Numbered from the stretch's first letter, positions 44,755 to 55,015 are shown. The stretch: DNA of 64,000 nucleotides from Elusimicrobiota bacterium (GCA_023213235.1 CP096137.1:2466908-2530907), one strand, 5' to 3'. Numbers and translations are program-made. The notes: a model not told the origin generated them from the letters alone.

Positions 44755-45957
44755 CAGCCCTCGTCCTCCGGCGACAGGATCTGGCCGAGCGTGAGCGGCG
44801 GCGGAGCCTTCATGTACTGCGCCACGCGCTTGCGGTCCTTGATCTCGTTGAAGCGCGCGAGCGACACGCGAACCTCGAAGGCCGTCGAATCGACGCCCGT
44901 CACGATCCCCGTGGCGGAGTCGCCGAGGTTGTAGATGACGTCGGCGTCGCACTCCGCGGCGGGAGCGAACGCGATCGTGCGCGGGTCGATCTGGAAGCGC
45001 ACGCCGTGCGCGCCGACCTCGGTGATCTTGCCCGTGACGGTCGACTTCGGCGCGTACTTCTTGCGCAGCGCGTCGGCCGGGTTCGACTGGAGCTGCTTGA
45101 TGCCGAGCCACACGGGGTCGCCGGCCTTCTCGGGCTTGGAGAGGACCTTGACCTTGAGCTTCTGGCCGCGCTCGAACGTCGGCTTGGCGGTGCCCCAGGC
45201 CTGGTCGGCGGGGCGGACGGTGCCCTCGACGCCGCCGATGTCCACCAGGAGCCCTTCGGCCGAGACGCGCACGATGCGGCCGATGCGGACCTCGCCTCCG
45301 CGCAGCTCGTCCATGATCTTCGTCTTGCGCTTGCCGGCCTCCTCCTCGAGGACGGCCTTGCGCGAGAGCACGAGCTGGCGCTTGCTCTGGTTGACCTCGA
45401 TGACGAGGCAGCGCACGCCGGTGCCGATCATCTTCTCGGGCTGGCGCACGGGGCGCAGGTCCGCGAGCGAGGCGGGCAGGAACGCCTGCACGCCCTGGAC
45501 GTCGACGATGAAGCCGCCCTTGACGGAGGACTTCACGATGCCGCGCACGCGCTGCTTCTCGGCGTGGGCCTTGATCGCCATCTCCCAGCCGAGCTCGGTC
45601 TTCGCCTTGAGGTGCGAAAGCACGACGTGGCCGGCCTTGTCGCGGCCGCCCGCCTTGATGACGGGCACGCGCTGGCCCGCCGCGGGAGCGGGGCCTTCGG
45701 CGCGACGAGGTCCTCGACGAATTCGACGAGCGGGATCGAGCCCTCGTTCTTCTCGCCGACGTCGACGAGGACGGCGTCCTTCGTGACCGTGATGACCTTC
45801 ACCCAGGCCACCTTCTTGTCCGCGAGCTTCTCCACCGTGGCGGACTGCTGGGCGAGCAGGGACTCCATCGTTTCCCCCCGGTCTCGGCGGCGGTATCGCC
45901 CTCTTCGGGTTCCGCGGCTTCCCAGGCTTTCTCGTTCAGCTTCGTGTTCTGATTCAT
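44754..45957 (-). CDS. rpsA: S1-domain RNA-binding protein (ribosomal protein S1-like)
   Basis: 401 residues after two one-base repairs (45874-45879 and 45690-45693). There are four S1 OB-folds in tandem: VDVGEKNEGSIPLVEF; GGFIVDVQGVQAFLPASL; GLLVDIGGVEGTVRP; and a divergent fourth (GVRFQIDPRTIAFAPAAE). The second, with LPASLADLRPV, is typical of bacterial S1. The position after cmk and plsC is also classic for rpsA. With four domains it is shorter than the six-domain E. coli protein. The ATG at 45957 has a GGAG upstream. Confidence 0.85.
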
Positions 45958-45981
45958 GATTCCTTTCTCCTCAATTTATCG

Positions 45982-46577
45982 TCAAAGCGCGTAAATTCTT
46001 TCCATCACCGTCTTCGCGTACGCCAAACCGGCGGCCCGATCCTCCGACTCCGGAGGAGCGATCGGCGTCCCGATGCGCGTCTCGAGCGGGAAGCGCGCCG
46101 GAAATTCGGCCGTCCCCACCAGCCGTAGCGGGACGACCGGCGCCTTCGCGCGGAACGAAAGAAACGCCACGCCGGGCTTCGGCGCGCGCGTCTCCCCGGG
46201 CTTGACCCGCGTGCCCTCCGGAGCGAGGTACAGGCACCCTCCCTTCTCGAGCACGTCGAGCCCCGTCTTCAGGGCCCCCGCGCGTCGCCCTGGCGATCGA
46301 GCGGGAAGTTGCCCGTCGCCCGAAGCCACCAGCCGAGCACGGGAATGTCGAACAGTTCCTTCTTTCCGACCCCGAACGGGCGCCGCCGGGACGCCACCGA
46401 GACGGCCATCATCGGCCCGTCCAGGTTGCTCGCATGATTGGACGCGAGGATCAGCGGTCCGTCGAGCGGCACGTTCTCGAGGCCCGTCACCTTGAGCCCC
46501 CAGACGGCGGAGAGCAGCCCGCGCACCACGGCCTCGGACCGGATCCGCAACGGAAAGTTGGCGTCGGCGGGATTCAT
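45982..46577 (-). CDS. plsC: 1-acyl-sn-glycerol-3-phosphate acyltransferase PlsC
   Basis: 198 residues after restoring one base in the C run 46275-46279. The catalytic HX4D box is NHASNLDGP, and FPLDRQGDARG and LAPEGTRVK are the further acyltransferase boxes. It adds the second acyl chain to make phosphatidic acid, downstream of PlsY in the same window. ATGA overlap with cmk. Confidence 0.88.
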
Positions 46578-47281
46578 CTCGCATGGCTCGGCGTCTTGGC
46601 GCCCTTGCGGATGCGGCGCAGGATCTTGTCGGCGACCTCGTGCAAGGTGAGCTTCGTCGAGTCGATGACGAAGGCGTCCTCGGCCTGCTTGAGCGGATTG
46701 ATCTCGCGCTTGAGATCATTCAGATCGCGTTTCAGGATGGCCGCCAAAATCTTGTCGCGGTCGGCCTCCTGGCCCGCGGCCTTGAGCTGGCGGTAGCGGC
46801 GGTCGGCGCGCTCCTCGGGGCTGGCGTCCAGATAGATCTTCACGTCGGCGTCGGGGAAGACGTTCGTCGTGATGTCGCGGCCCTCCATCACGATCGAGCC
46901 GCCCTCGCCGAGCTCGCGCTGGAGCTTGGAGAGGAACTTGCGCACGCCGGGGTTCGCGGCGACGAGCGAGGAGTTGATGCTGACCTTCTCCTCGCGGATC
47001 TGGGAGGTGACGGCGACGCCGTCGATGAAGGTCTTCAGCGTCGAGCCGCCTTCCTCGATCGGCTTGAACTCCCAGTCGATCTTCTTCGCGAGCTCGACGA
47101 CGGCGGCCTGGTCCTCGAGGTCCACGCCGACCTCGAGGCCCTTCCAGGTCAGAGCGCGGTACATCTCGCCGGTGTTGATGAACTTGTAGCCGAGCGACTT
47201 GGCGACGAGGCCGCCCACCGTGGACTTGCCCACGCCGGCGGGGCCGTCCATCGCGATGACGAGGCCCTTTCTCTTGGTCAC
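46574..47281 (-). CDS. cmk: Cytidylate kinase
   Basis: 235 residues. P-loop AMDGPAGVGKSTVGGLVA; NTGEMYRALTWKG; MEGRDITTNVFPDADVKIYLDASPEERADRRYRQ, with the GRDI and lid-Arg motifs of Cmk; and the final DSTKLTLHEVADKI. It phosphorylates CMP and dCMP. The GTG start overlaps the hisC stop, and its stop overlaps plsC. cmk-plsC-rpsA is a widely conserved order. Confidence 0.93.
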   Translation of the reverse strand: MTKRKGLVIAMDGPAGVGKSTVGGLVAKSLGYKFINTGEMYRALTWKGLEVGVDLEDQAAVVELAKKIDWEFKPIEEGGSTLKTFIDGVAVTSQIREEKVSINSSLVAANPGVRKFLSKLQRELGEGGSIVMEGRDITTNVFPDADVKIYLDASPEERADRRYRQLKAAGQEADRDKILAAILKRDLNDLKREINPLKQAEDAFVIDSTKLTLHEVADKILRRIRKGAKTPSHAR

Positions 47282-48387
47282 GCTTCGACCTTCCGGCCGG
47301 CGAGGACCTTCTTGAGCGCGGCGAACAGCGCCTTGTTCTGCGCGGACGTGCCGATCGAGACGCGGATGTGGTGCGGCAGGCCGTACTCGTCGAGCGGCCG
47401 CACGATGACGCCCTGGCGCAGCAGCGCCTTGAACAGCTCGCGGCCCGGGATCGGGGAGCGCGCGAACACGAAATTCGTGGCCGACTCGCCGACGCCGAAG
47501 CCCATGTCGCCGAGGCCGCGCGCGACCGACGCCCGCTGCGCGTCGTTGACCGCGACGGCGCGCTTGACGAAGGCGCCGTCCTTGAGCGCCTCGAGGCAGG
47601 CGTACTGCGCGGGCAGGTTCACGTTGAAGGGCATGCGGATGCGATCGAGCCAGCCCGTGAGCTCCGGGTCGGCGACGCCGTAGCCGACGCGCAGGCCCGC
47701 CAGGCCGTACGCCTTCGAGAACGTGCGCATGACGACGAGGTTGTCGTGCTCGCGCACGAGCTCCGGCAGGCTCTTCGGGTAGCCGGGGATCGCGGCCGCG
47801 TACTGGAAGTAGGCCTCGTCGAGGACGACGAGCGCGGTCTTCGGCGCGGCGGCGAGCAGCTGCGCCACCTCTTCCTGAGTGTTGTACGTGCCGGTCGGGT
47901 TGTTCGGATTCGCGACGAAGACGAGCTTCGTGCGCGGGCTCGTGGCCTTGGCCATCAGCGGGAGGTCGTGCGTCCAGTCCGTCATCGGCACCTCGATGAC
48001 GCGAGCTCCCATCATCGAGGCCTGCTGCTTGAAGCGGATGAAGCCGTGCTGGGAGACGACGACCTCGTCCTCGGGGTCGAGGAAGGCCTCGCACAGCAGG
48101 CGGATGATCTCGTCGGAGCCGTTGCCGACGATGACCGACTCCGGCTCGACTTGATGGAAGCGCGCGAGCGCGGCGCGCAGCTCGGGGCTCGTGCCCTCGG
48201 GGTAGAGGCCGTTGAGCTTCTCGGCCTTGCGGTACGCGGCCATCGCCTTCGGCGACGGGCCGAGCGGGTTCTCGTTCGAGGCGAGCTTGACCACGGACTT
48301 CAGGCCGAGCTCGCGCTGGACCGAGGCGATCGACTTGCCGGGCTGGTACGGGAACACGTCGCGCAGGACGCGGCGGGGCGCGATCAC
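47278..48387 (-). CDS. hisC: Histidinol-phosphate aminotransferase HisC
   Basis: 369 residues, no lesion. KLASNENPLGPSPKA at the N terminus, GNGSDEIIRLLCEAF, VANPNNPTGTYN, VVLDEAYFQYA and the PLP-Lys motif RTFSKAYGLAGLRVGY are typical of HisC. It converts imidazole-acetol phosphate to histidinol phosphate, and relatives also use aromatic amino acids. No other his gene is nearby, so a broader aminotransferase role is possible. GTGA overlap with pgeF. Confidence 0.88.
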   Translation of the reverse strand: MIAPRRVLRDVFPYQPGKSIASVQRELGLKSVVKLASNENPLGPSPKAMAAYRKAEKLNGLYPEGTSPELRAALARFHQVEPESVIVGNGSDEIIRLLCEAFLDPEDEVVVSQHGFIRFKQQASMMGARVIEVPMTDWTHDLPLMAKATSPRTKLVFVANPNNPTGTYNTQEEVAQLLAAAPKTALVVLDEAYFQYAAAIPGYPKSLPELVREHDNLVVMRTFSKAYGLAGLRVGYGVADPELTGWLDRIRMPFNVNLPAQYACLEALKDGAFVKRAVAVNDAQRASVARGLGDMGFGVGESATNFVFARSPIPGRELFKALLRQGVIVRPLDEYGLPHHIRVSIGTSAQNKALFAALKKVLAGRKVEA

Positions 48388-49121
48388 GCGGCCCTCCGGT
48401 CGAGCGAGAGAAGGGCGAGCATGCGCGCGTCCTGCTTGTCGCGGCGGAACGAATGGTAGGAATCGGGATTCGACAAAGTGCACGGCGCGGCGGGGCCGAT
48501 CATGCGCGCCGGGATGCCGGCCTCCTCGAGCTGGCGGCGGGCGTCCGCGTCGAGATTCAAGTATTTTCCGTCGTTGCCGTCCGCGAATGAAGATGCCGGG
48601 AAGGCACTCTCCACTTCGTTCCCTACTTTGTAGACGTTGACGCTGATATGCGGTCCGAATGCCGCTTGCAGCCTCGAGGCCTTCGCGCCTCTCGCGACGA
48701 GGGCCTCCACGGCCTTCGTGGGCATGCCCTTCGCCATGCCGCGCCAGCCGGCGTGGAACACGCCCGCGTACTTGCCGTCGTCGGACCAGAGATAAAGGGG
48801 CATGCAGTCGGCGACGTAGACGCCGACGCACAGGCCCTCGTCGCCGGGGCCGAGCGTCCAGCCGTCGCCCTCGAGGCCGAGCGCGGAGTGCGCGGCCGCG
48901 TGGATCGTCGTGCCGTGGACCTGCTTCAGAGTGATCGGGTCCGGCAGGCCGAGCAGGGCGGCCGCCGCGGCGCGCTTGCCGGAGTCCTTCATGTTCCCCA
49001 GCCGGCGCGTCGTGAAGCCGTGGCTCAAGCCCGCGGCCGACAGGCGCGGCTCGAGCAGGAAGCCTTCCCACTCGAGCCAAGCGCCGGCGGCCGGGGTCAT
49101 CGCGGTCTCAGACGGAGGCAT
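48384..49121 (-). CDS. pgeF: Peptidoglycan editing factor PgeF (YfiH/LACC1 family)
   Basis: 245 residues. LKQVHGTTIH, ADCMPLYLW and VFHAGWRGMAKG are the family's zinc/active-site motifs (H-V-H, the A-D-C and the H-A-G-W-R). The C-terminal DSYHSFRRDKQDARML is also conserved. PgeF-type proteins remove wrong amino acids from peptidoglycan precursors and have purine nucleoside phosphorylase-like activity. This fits its place in a division and cell-wall operon. The start may be ATG 49121 (overlapping the kinase gene by 14 bp) or ATG 49100. Confidence 0.88.
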   Translation of the reverse strand: MPPSETAMTPAAGAWLEWEGFLLEPRLSAAGLSHGFTTRRLGNMKDSGKRAAAAALLGLPDPITLKQVHGTTIHAAAHSALGLEGDGWTLGPGDEGLCVGVYVADCMPLYLWSDDGKYAGVFHAGWRGMAKGMPTKAVEALVARGAKASRLQAAFGPHISVNVYKVGNEVESAFPASSFADGNDGKYLNLDADARRQLEEAGIPARMIGPAAPCTLSNPDSYHSFRRDKQDARMLALLSLDRRAA

Positions 49122-49824
49122 GGTTCGGGGCCAGCGGCTTGGGGTCCATCTTCGGCGTCTTGCGCAGCGGGCGCACCCACTTCGTGAAGCTCGAGGGCTT
49201 GAGCGAGTACTCGTGCACCAGGCGCACGACCTCGGAGGTCGGCTGGAAGCTCTCCCACTTGATGCGCAGCACGCGCACGCCGGCCTGCTCCATCTCCTCG
49301 ATGAACTGGTCGTAGTTCTTCTTGAGCATGCGCAGGTACTCGAGCGGGATCGTCTGCTCCATCACGCGGCCGCGCGAGTTGATGCGCTTGTAGGCGGTCT
49401 CGGGATTGCAGTCGAGGTAGATCATGATCTGCGGGAACACGAGCTCGCGCAGGACCATGTTGTCGAAGAGGTCGAGGTAGGTGTTGTAGTCGAGGTCGGT
49501 GATGATCTTGTCGGGATGCTCGTTGAGCATCCGGGCGAAAATGGTGTCCTCCCAGATCGTGCGGTCCTGCACCACGCCCCGGATCTTGCCGAGCGAGATG
49601 CGCGTGACGAACTCGCGGTGCTGGCGGAAGCGGTGGTTGAGCAGCCAGACCTGCATCATCGTGCCGTAGGCCTTCATGTCGCCGTAGAAATGCTCGAGGT
49701 ACGGGTTGCCGTCGACCTCTTCGAGGATGGGCTCGAAGTTGAGCGCGCGCGCGAGGTCCTGCGTCAAAGTGGATTTTCCGACTCCGATCGTCCCGGCGAT
49801 GCCGATGTAGCCTTCCGCGAACAT
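49108..49824 (-). CDS. Deoxynucleoside kinase family protein
   Basis: 238 residues. P-loop IAGTIGVGKSTL, the substrate motif EEVDGNPYLEHFY, VVQDRTIWEDTIFA (the D-R-x-x-x-E-D element) and the lid RINSRGRVMEQTIPLEYL place it with bacterial deoxyguanosine/deoxyadenosine kinases. It phosphorylates deoxynucleosides for salvage. The C terminus is about 30 residues longer than usual. It lies 16 nt after pilT. Confidence 0.85.
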   Translation of the reverse strand: MFAEGYIGIAGTIGVGKSTLTQDLARALNFEPILEEVDGNPYLEHFYGDMKAYGTMMQVWLLNHRFRQHREFVTRISLGKIRGVVQDRTIWEDTIFARMLNEHPDKIITDLDYNTYLDLFDNMVLRELVFPQIMIYLDCNPETAYKRINSRGRVMEQTIPLEYLRMLKKNYDQFIEEMEQAGVRVLRIKWESFQPTSEVVRLVHEYSLKPSSFTKWVRPLRKTPKMDPKPLAPNHASV

Positions 49825-49840
49825 GGTGAGAACCTCTCTC

Positions 49841-50919
49841 TTAAGCCGGCTTGATTTCCTGCTCGATGCCTCGAAGCGCGAGCTTCAGGTCGTCCGGGCT
49901 CGACGCGGCGGACAGGACCTCGGCCTCGGACGCGAGACCGTCCTTGAACAGCTTGACGAGCGACTGGTTGAACGTGAGCATGCCGTAGAACTGGCCCTTC
50001 TGCAGGGCCTGGATGATCTCCACGGACTTGTTGTCCTCGATCTGCTTGCGGACGTGAGGCGTGTTGATGAGGATCTCCACGGCGGGGACTCTTCCCCTTT
50101 CGTCGACGGCAGCAGGCGCTGCGAGACGATCGCGCGCAGCGACTCCGCGAGCTGGATGCGGATCAGCGGCTGCTGGTGCGGCGGGAACAGGTCGACGATG
50201 CGGCCGATGGTCTGGATCGCGTCGGTCGTGTGGAGCGTGCCGAAGACGAGGTGGCCCGTCAGAGCGGCGGAGAGCGCCGCCTGCGTCGTCTCGAGGTCGC
50301 GCATCTCGCCGATGAGCACCACGTCGGGGTCCTGGCGCATCGCCATGCGCAGGCCCTCGGAGTAGGTCTGCGTGTCCTCGCCGATCTCGCGCTGGCTGAC
50401 GATCGCCTTCTTGTCCTTGTGGACGAACTCGATCGGGTCCTCGATCGTGACGATGTGCTCGGCGCGGCTCTCGTTGATGTAGTCGATCATCGCGGCGAGC
50501 GTCGAGGACTTGCCCGCGCCGGTGATGCCCGTGACGAGGACGAGGCCGCGGCTGTTCTCGGAGATCTTCTTGAGCGTCGCGACCGGAAGTCTCAGGTCGG
50601 TCAGCGTCGGGATCTGCGTCGTGATGAAGCGGATCGCGAGGCACAGGCGCTGGCGCTGCTTGAACGCGTTGACGCGAAAGCGCGCGACCTCCCCGGCCTG
50701 GAACGAGAAGTCGCACTCGCCCTTCTCGTCGTAGATCTTCAGCGCGCGAGGCGGCGCGACCTGGCGCAGCATCTGGTCGACCTGCTCGGCGGGGATGACG
50801 TCGGGCGAGACGGGCGCCAACTCGCCGTCGACGCGGATGTAGGCGGGACCGCCCGCGCGCACGTGGAGGTCGGAGCCGTGCTTGTTGACGAGAACCTGGA
50901 GCAGCTCTTGAAGGGTCAT
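49841..50919 (-). CDS. pilT: Twitching-motility ATPase PilT
   Basis: 359 residues after restoring one base in the C run 50094-50097. N-terminal GSDLHVRAGGPAYIRVDGEL; Walker A GITGAGKSSTLAAMIDY; Asp box and Walker B TIEDPIEFVHKDKK and DPDVVLIGEMRD; then GHLVFGTLHTTDA. PilT powers type IV pilus retraction. It overlaps ftsZ by ATGA, an unusual place for a motility ATPase. The tail (residues about 290-359) is intact once repaired. Confidence 0.92.
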
Positions 50920-52049
50920 CTCAGCTTCCTCACTTTCATGCGGAGGTAGGCGGGCTTGGTCCAGCGGTCCGTCTCATTGAGACTCTTGAGCAGCTGCGCG
51001 TCCGACGGCTCCTCGGAGAGCGGAGCGGGGCGCGCGCCCGGAAGCTGGCGGCCGCCCGCGGGGCGGAAGGCCATGCGCGAGCGCTTCGAGGGGAAGCCGG
51101 TCGCGATGACCGTGACGCGGATCGAGTCGCCGAGCGACTCGTTGTACACGTTGCCCATCTTGAAGTTGACCTCGGGGCTCGCGGTTCCCTGGATCGTGGC
51201 CACGATCTCCTCGATCTCGGAGGTCTTCAGCGTCGCCTGGCGCCCGGCGATGTTGACGATGAGGCCCTTCGCGCCGTCGATGACGACGTTCTCGAGCAGC
51301 GGAGAGCTCATCGCCTCGCGCGCGGCGCTCATCGCGCGGCCGGGACCGGAGGCTTCTCCGATGCCGATCAGCGCCTCGCCCGCGTCTTTCATGACCGCGC
51401 GAAGGTCGTTCATGTCGAGGTTGATGAGGCCGGGGACCGTGATGAGGTCCGAGATCGACTGCACCGACTTGCGCAGGACGTCGTCGGCGACGCGGAAGGC
51501 CTGGTCGTGGTTGGTGTCGGGGTCGATGACGTCGAAGAGGCGCTGGTTCGGGATGACGAGGAGCGTGTCGACCGACTGCCGCATCTCCTGGATGCCCTGC
51601 TCCGCGATGGACGCCCTCCTGAGACCCTCGAATTCGAAGGGGCGCGTGACGATGCCGACCGTCAGCGCGCCGAGTTCTTTGGCCAGGCGGGCCACCACCG
51701 GACCGCCGCCGGTGCCGGTGCCGCCGCCCATGCCGGTGGTCACGAAGACCATGTCCGCGCCCTGCAGCACCTCGCGCAGCTGGCCCTCGCTCTCGAGCGC
51801 GGCCTGCCGCCCCTTCGAGGAGTCGCCGCCGACGCCGAGGCCGCGGGTGCTCTGCTCGCCGAGCTGGATGTTGACGTGCGCCTGGCACTTGCGCAGGACC
51901 TGCGCGTCGGAGTTCGCGGCGATGAGCTCGGTGCCGGCGAGGCCGGCCTCGACCATCCGGTTGATGGCGTTGCAGCCGGCGCCGCCGACGCCCACCACCT
52001 TGATGACGGTGCGCTTCTCGTCGAAGTCTTCCGCGAGCTGGATTCTCAG
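50916..52049 (-). CDS. ftsZ: Cell division protein FtsZ
   Basis: 377 residues. GVGGAGCNAINRMVEAGL, the tubulin signature TGMGGGTGTGGGP, and LDMNDLRAVM are present. A C-terminal FtsA/ZipA-binding peptide (TKPAYLRMKV) is also there. FtsZ forms the cytokinetic ring. No ATG, GTG or TTG fits the N terminus: a CTG at 52049 overlaps the ftsA stop (CTGA) and has AGGAG 5 nt upstream, so CTG is the likely start codon. Confidence 0.93.
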   Translation of the reverse strand: MRIQLAEDFDEKRTVIKVVGVGGAGCNAINRMVEAGLAGTELIAANSDAQVLRKCQAHVNIQLGEQSTRGLGVGGDSSKGRQAALESEGQLREVLQGADMVFVTTGMGGGTGTGGGPVVARLAKELGALTVGIVTRPFEFEGLRRASIAEQGIQEMRQSVDTLLVIPNQRLFDVIDPDTNHDQAFRVADDVLRKSVQSISDLITVPGLINLDMNDLRAVMKDAGEALIGIGEASGPGRAMSAAREAMSSPLLENVVIDGAKGLIVNIAGRQATLKTSEIEEIVATIQGTASPEVNFKMGNVYNESLGDSIRVTVIATGFPSKRSRMAFRPAGGRQLPGARPAPLSEEPSDAQLLKSLNETDRWTKPAYLRMKVRKLR

Positions 52050-53298
52050 AAAAGCTCCTGAAGGACCGCCGAGATCTTGCGCATCCACACGGGCTTCTGC
52101 CGGCCCTTCACCGAGCGCTCGGTCGCGCCGATGCGGTGGACGCCGCCGTAAAGCAGCAGGCCGAGCGCCGTCGAGTACACGGGCGAGAGCCACTTCTCGT
52201 CGGCGTGGACGACCTCCGGGTGCGGCGTGCCGTGGCGCACCGGAACCCCGAGAATCTGGTGGGCCGCCTCGGCGGTGCCGCGCATGAGCGAGCCGCCGCC
52301 GGTGAGGATCGCGCCGCCGGGGGCGACGACGTCGGCGTAGGAGGAGTTCTGCAGGTCCTCGGCGACGACGGAGAAGATCTCCTCGACGCGCGGCAGGATG
52401 ATGCCCATCATCGTGCTCGTCTTGATGCGCAGGGGGTGCGTCCGTCGATCCCATGGCAATCCACGTCGGCGTCCCCGTTCAACAACGAGGGATGCGCGAT
52501 GCCGTGCTCGATCTTGATGCGGTCGGCGGTCGCGATCGAGGTCTTCAGGCCGACCGCGAGATCGCGCGTGATGAAGTCGGAGCCGATCGGAATCTCCTTC
52601 GAGTACTTGATCGCGCCCTCGCAGTAGACGCCGATCGACAGCGACTGGCCGCCGAGGTCGATGAGGACGGAGCCGAGCTCCTTCTCCTCGGGCGTCACGA
52701 GCAGCTCGCCGGCGGCGAGCAGGCCGTACACGGGCTCGACGACCTGGAAGCCGGCCTGGCCGACCATCTTCATGATGTTGTTGAGGTGCGCGCTCGACGC
52801 GGTCACGATGTGCACGTCGACCTCGAGGAGCGAGGCCTCCATGCCGACGGGGTGCGGGACGCCGCGCTGGCGGTCGAGCGAGAAGCCCTGCGGAACGACG
52901 TGCAGGATCTCGCGGTCCGACGACAGCGGAATAGCCTTCGCGCTGCCGACGACCGAGTCGACGTCGGCGGCGGTGATCTCGCGGTCGGTGCGCGCGATGT
53001 TGAACGCGCCGCGGTTGTTGAACGACTGAAGATGACTGCCCCTCACGCCCAGCCAGACCTGGGATACGGTGGCGCCGACGGCGGCCTCCGCCTCCTCCAC
53101 GGCGCGCGTCGCGGCGGCGGCGGCCTCGAGGATGTTGATGACCACGCCGCCCTTGACGCCCCGGCAGGCGACGCTGGCGCCGCCGAGGACCTTGACCGAG
53201 CCCGTCGCCGCGTCGGGCGTGCCGATCAGGCACGTGATGCGGCCGCTGCCCACGTCGAGTCCGGCGACGAGGTCCTGCTTCGGCTGCCTCTTGATCAT
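52046..53298 (-). CDS. ftsA: Cell division protein FtsA
   Basis: 417 residues after restoring one base in the G run 52432-52436. The actin-fold motifs are LVAGLDVGSGRITCLIG, LGSVLIDLGGQSLSIGVY and GGAILTGGGSLMRGTAE. The C-terminal VWMRKISAVLQELF is the amphipathic membrane anchor region. FtsA tethers FtsZ to the membrane. ATGA overlap with ftsQ. Confidence 0.92.
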
Positions 53299-54113
53299 CT
53301 CAAAGCTCCATGGGCGGCGATCTTCGGCTGCGACGGCTTCAGCAGGACCTTGCCGTCCTCGAACCAGCGCAGGTCGGCGGAAAACGTGCCGGGTTCCCGC
53401 GCGCGCGCGTCGGCGACGGCCTCCGACAGGCGCGCGAGCTTCTCGCGGGTCCACTCGAGGCGGCCCCACGTCACGTCGGCCCCGTCCTCGAGCCGGGCCT
53501 GCCAGCCGTCGTCCTTGCCGCGGAAGGACATCTCCGCCAGCGGCGACGGCAGGGCGCCGGCGGCCGTCAGCGCGGGCCACTCGCGCGCGAGCGCGGCGAG
53601 CTCGCCGGCCGGCGCGTCGGCGACCTCGACGGTCGCGCCCGTCAGCATGAACGCGCCCTCGGGCGCGGCGAAGACGGTCCCGTCGTCGCCGAGGAAGCCG
53701 GCGGGCTTGCCGCGGCGCGTCGCCGGCGCGATCGCGCGCCGCGTCACGAGCGAGAGCGTCGCCGTCTTCTCCGTCCACGCGCGCGCGACGCGCACGTCGG
53801 CGATCATCGGGAACTTCGCCTTCAGCGCCTGCGCCTTCTCGCCGGCGCCGCCGGGCGCGGCGTCGGCCGCGGCCTGCGCGAGCCCGCGCAGCGGCTCCGG
53901 GCCGTCGACGCGGACGGGCGCGTCCTCGGCGGGCGCGGCGGACGCGCGCGCGGCGGCGGGAAGGCGGAAGTCCGCGGCCAGCTCGCGCACGGTGACGAAC
54001 GCGACGCCTCCGAGCGCGGCGACGGCGGCGAGCGCGGCGACGGACCGGACGCGGCGGGCTCGCTCCTTGGGGCGGGCGACGACTCGGAAGCGGCGGCGGC
54101 CCGCGCTACTCAC
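53295..54113 (-). CDS. ftsQ: Cell division protein FtsQ
   Basis: 272 residues. A basic cytoplasmic N terminus (RRRFRVVARPKERARRVR), one membrane helix (VAALAAVAALGGVAFVTV) and a periplasmic domain follow. The domain has a POTRA-like part (FPMIADVRVARAWTEKTATLSLV) and a beta domain (PAGFLGDDGTVFAAP). Sequence identity in this family is low; the call rests on layout and on the murB-ftsQ-ftsA order. The GTG start overlaps the murB stop. Confidence 0.85.
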   Translation of the reverse strand: MSSAGRRRFRVVARPKERARRVRSVAALAAVAALGGVAFVTVRELAADFRLPAAARASAAPAEDAPVRVDGPEPLRGLAQAAADAAPGGAGEKAQALKAKFPMIADVRVARAWTEKTATLSLVTRRAIAPATRRGKPAGFLGDDGTVFAAPEGAFMLTGATVEVADAPAGELAALAREWPALTAAGALPSPLAEMSFRGKDDGWQARLEDGADVTWGRLEWTREKLARLSEAVADARAREPGTFSADLRWFEDGKVLLKPSQPKIAAHGALR

Positions 54114-55013
54114 CGACGATCCTCATCTCGAGCTCGAGCTTCACGCCGCTGGCTTCGCGGACCCGCTCCGAGATGAGGTCGACGAGAGCGAGGACATCGG
54201 AGGCCTTGGCCCCGGCGAAGTTCTCGATGAAATTGGCGTGCATCGGGGAGACGCGCGCTCCGCCCACGGCATGGCCTTTCAAGCCCAGCTGCTCGATCAT
54301 CTGCGCGGCGAAACGGCCGGGGGATTTTTAAAAGTGGAGCCCACGTTATAGGTATGGATCGGCTGGGTCTTTTTGCGGATCGACTGGTACCGCGCGACGA
54401 CGGCCATTATATCAGCTTTGACCCCCGGCTTCAACCGCAGAAGCGACGACAAAACGAGCGAATTCCCGAGATTACTGGAACGATATTCGAAGCGCAGCTC
54501 GGAGCGCTTGAGCGTCCTCGCCGCGCCCGCGGAATCGAGGGTCTCGACCTCCTCCACGAACGGCCCGATCTCGCCGTCGCGCGTGCCCGCGTTCATCACG
54601 AGCGCGCCGCCCACGCAGCCGGGAACGCCGACGATCGGCTCGAGTCCCGCGAGCCCGCGCTCCGCGCACGCGACCACGAGCTGCGGCACGCGCGCCGCCG
54701 CTCCCGCGCGCACGAGCTCCGGCCCGGGAAATTCCACGCGCTCGAATTCGCCGCCGAGCGCGAGCGTCAGGCCGCGCACGCCCTTGTCGCGCACGAGCAG
54801 GTTCGAGCCCCAGCCGAGGAAGAGCACGGGAACGTTCGCCGCGCGGGCGACCCTCAGCGCCGTCGAGGCTTCGGCGCGATTTCTCGCCGTGACGAAGGCG
54901 TCCGACGGGCCCCCGATCTTGAAGCTCGTGTGCTTCGCGAGAGGCTCGTCGCGCAGCGGCGCCAACCCCGCGCGGTCGAGTTCATCGATCCAGCTCATGC
55001 CCGATTCAACCAT
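54106..55013 (-). CDS. murB: UDP-N-acetylenolpyruvoylglucosamine reductase MurB
   Basis: About 302 residues after restoring one base in the G run 54319-54323. The FAD domain has HTSFKIGGPSDAFV, VLFLGWGSNLLVRDKG and GLAGLEPIVGVPGCVGGALVMNAG. The repaired YNVGSTFKNPPGRFAAQMIEQLGLKG has the catalytic Ser (GSTFKNP), and HANFIENFAGAKASDV and ELEMRIVGE end it. It makes UDP-MurNAc. The start is ATG 55013, or ATG 54998, which gives the more usual SWIDEL N terminus. A transposon end lies 3 bp upstream of 55013, so its native upstream signals are gone. Confidence 0.9.
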
Positions 55014-55015
55014 AT

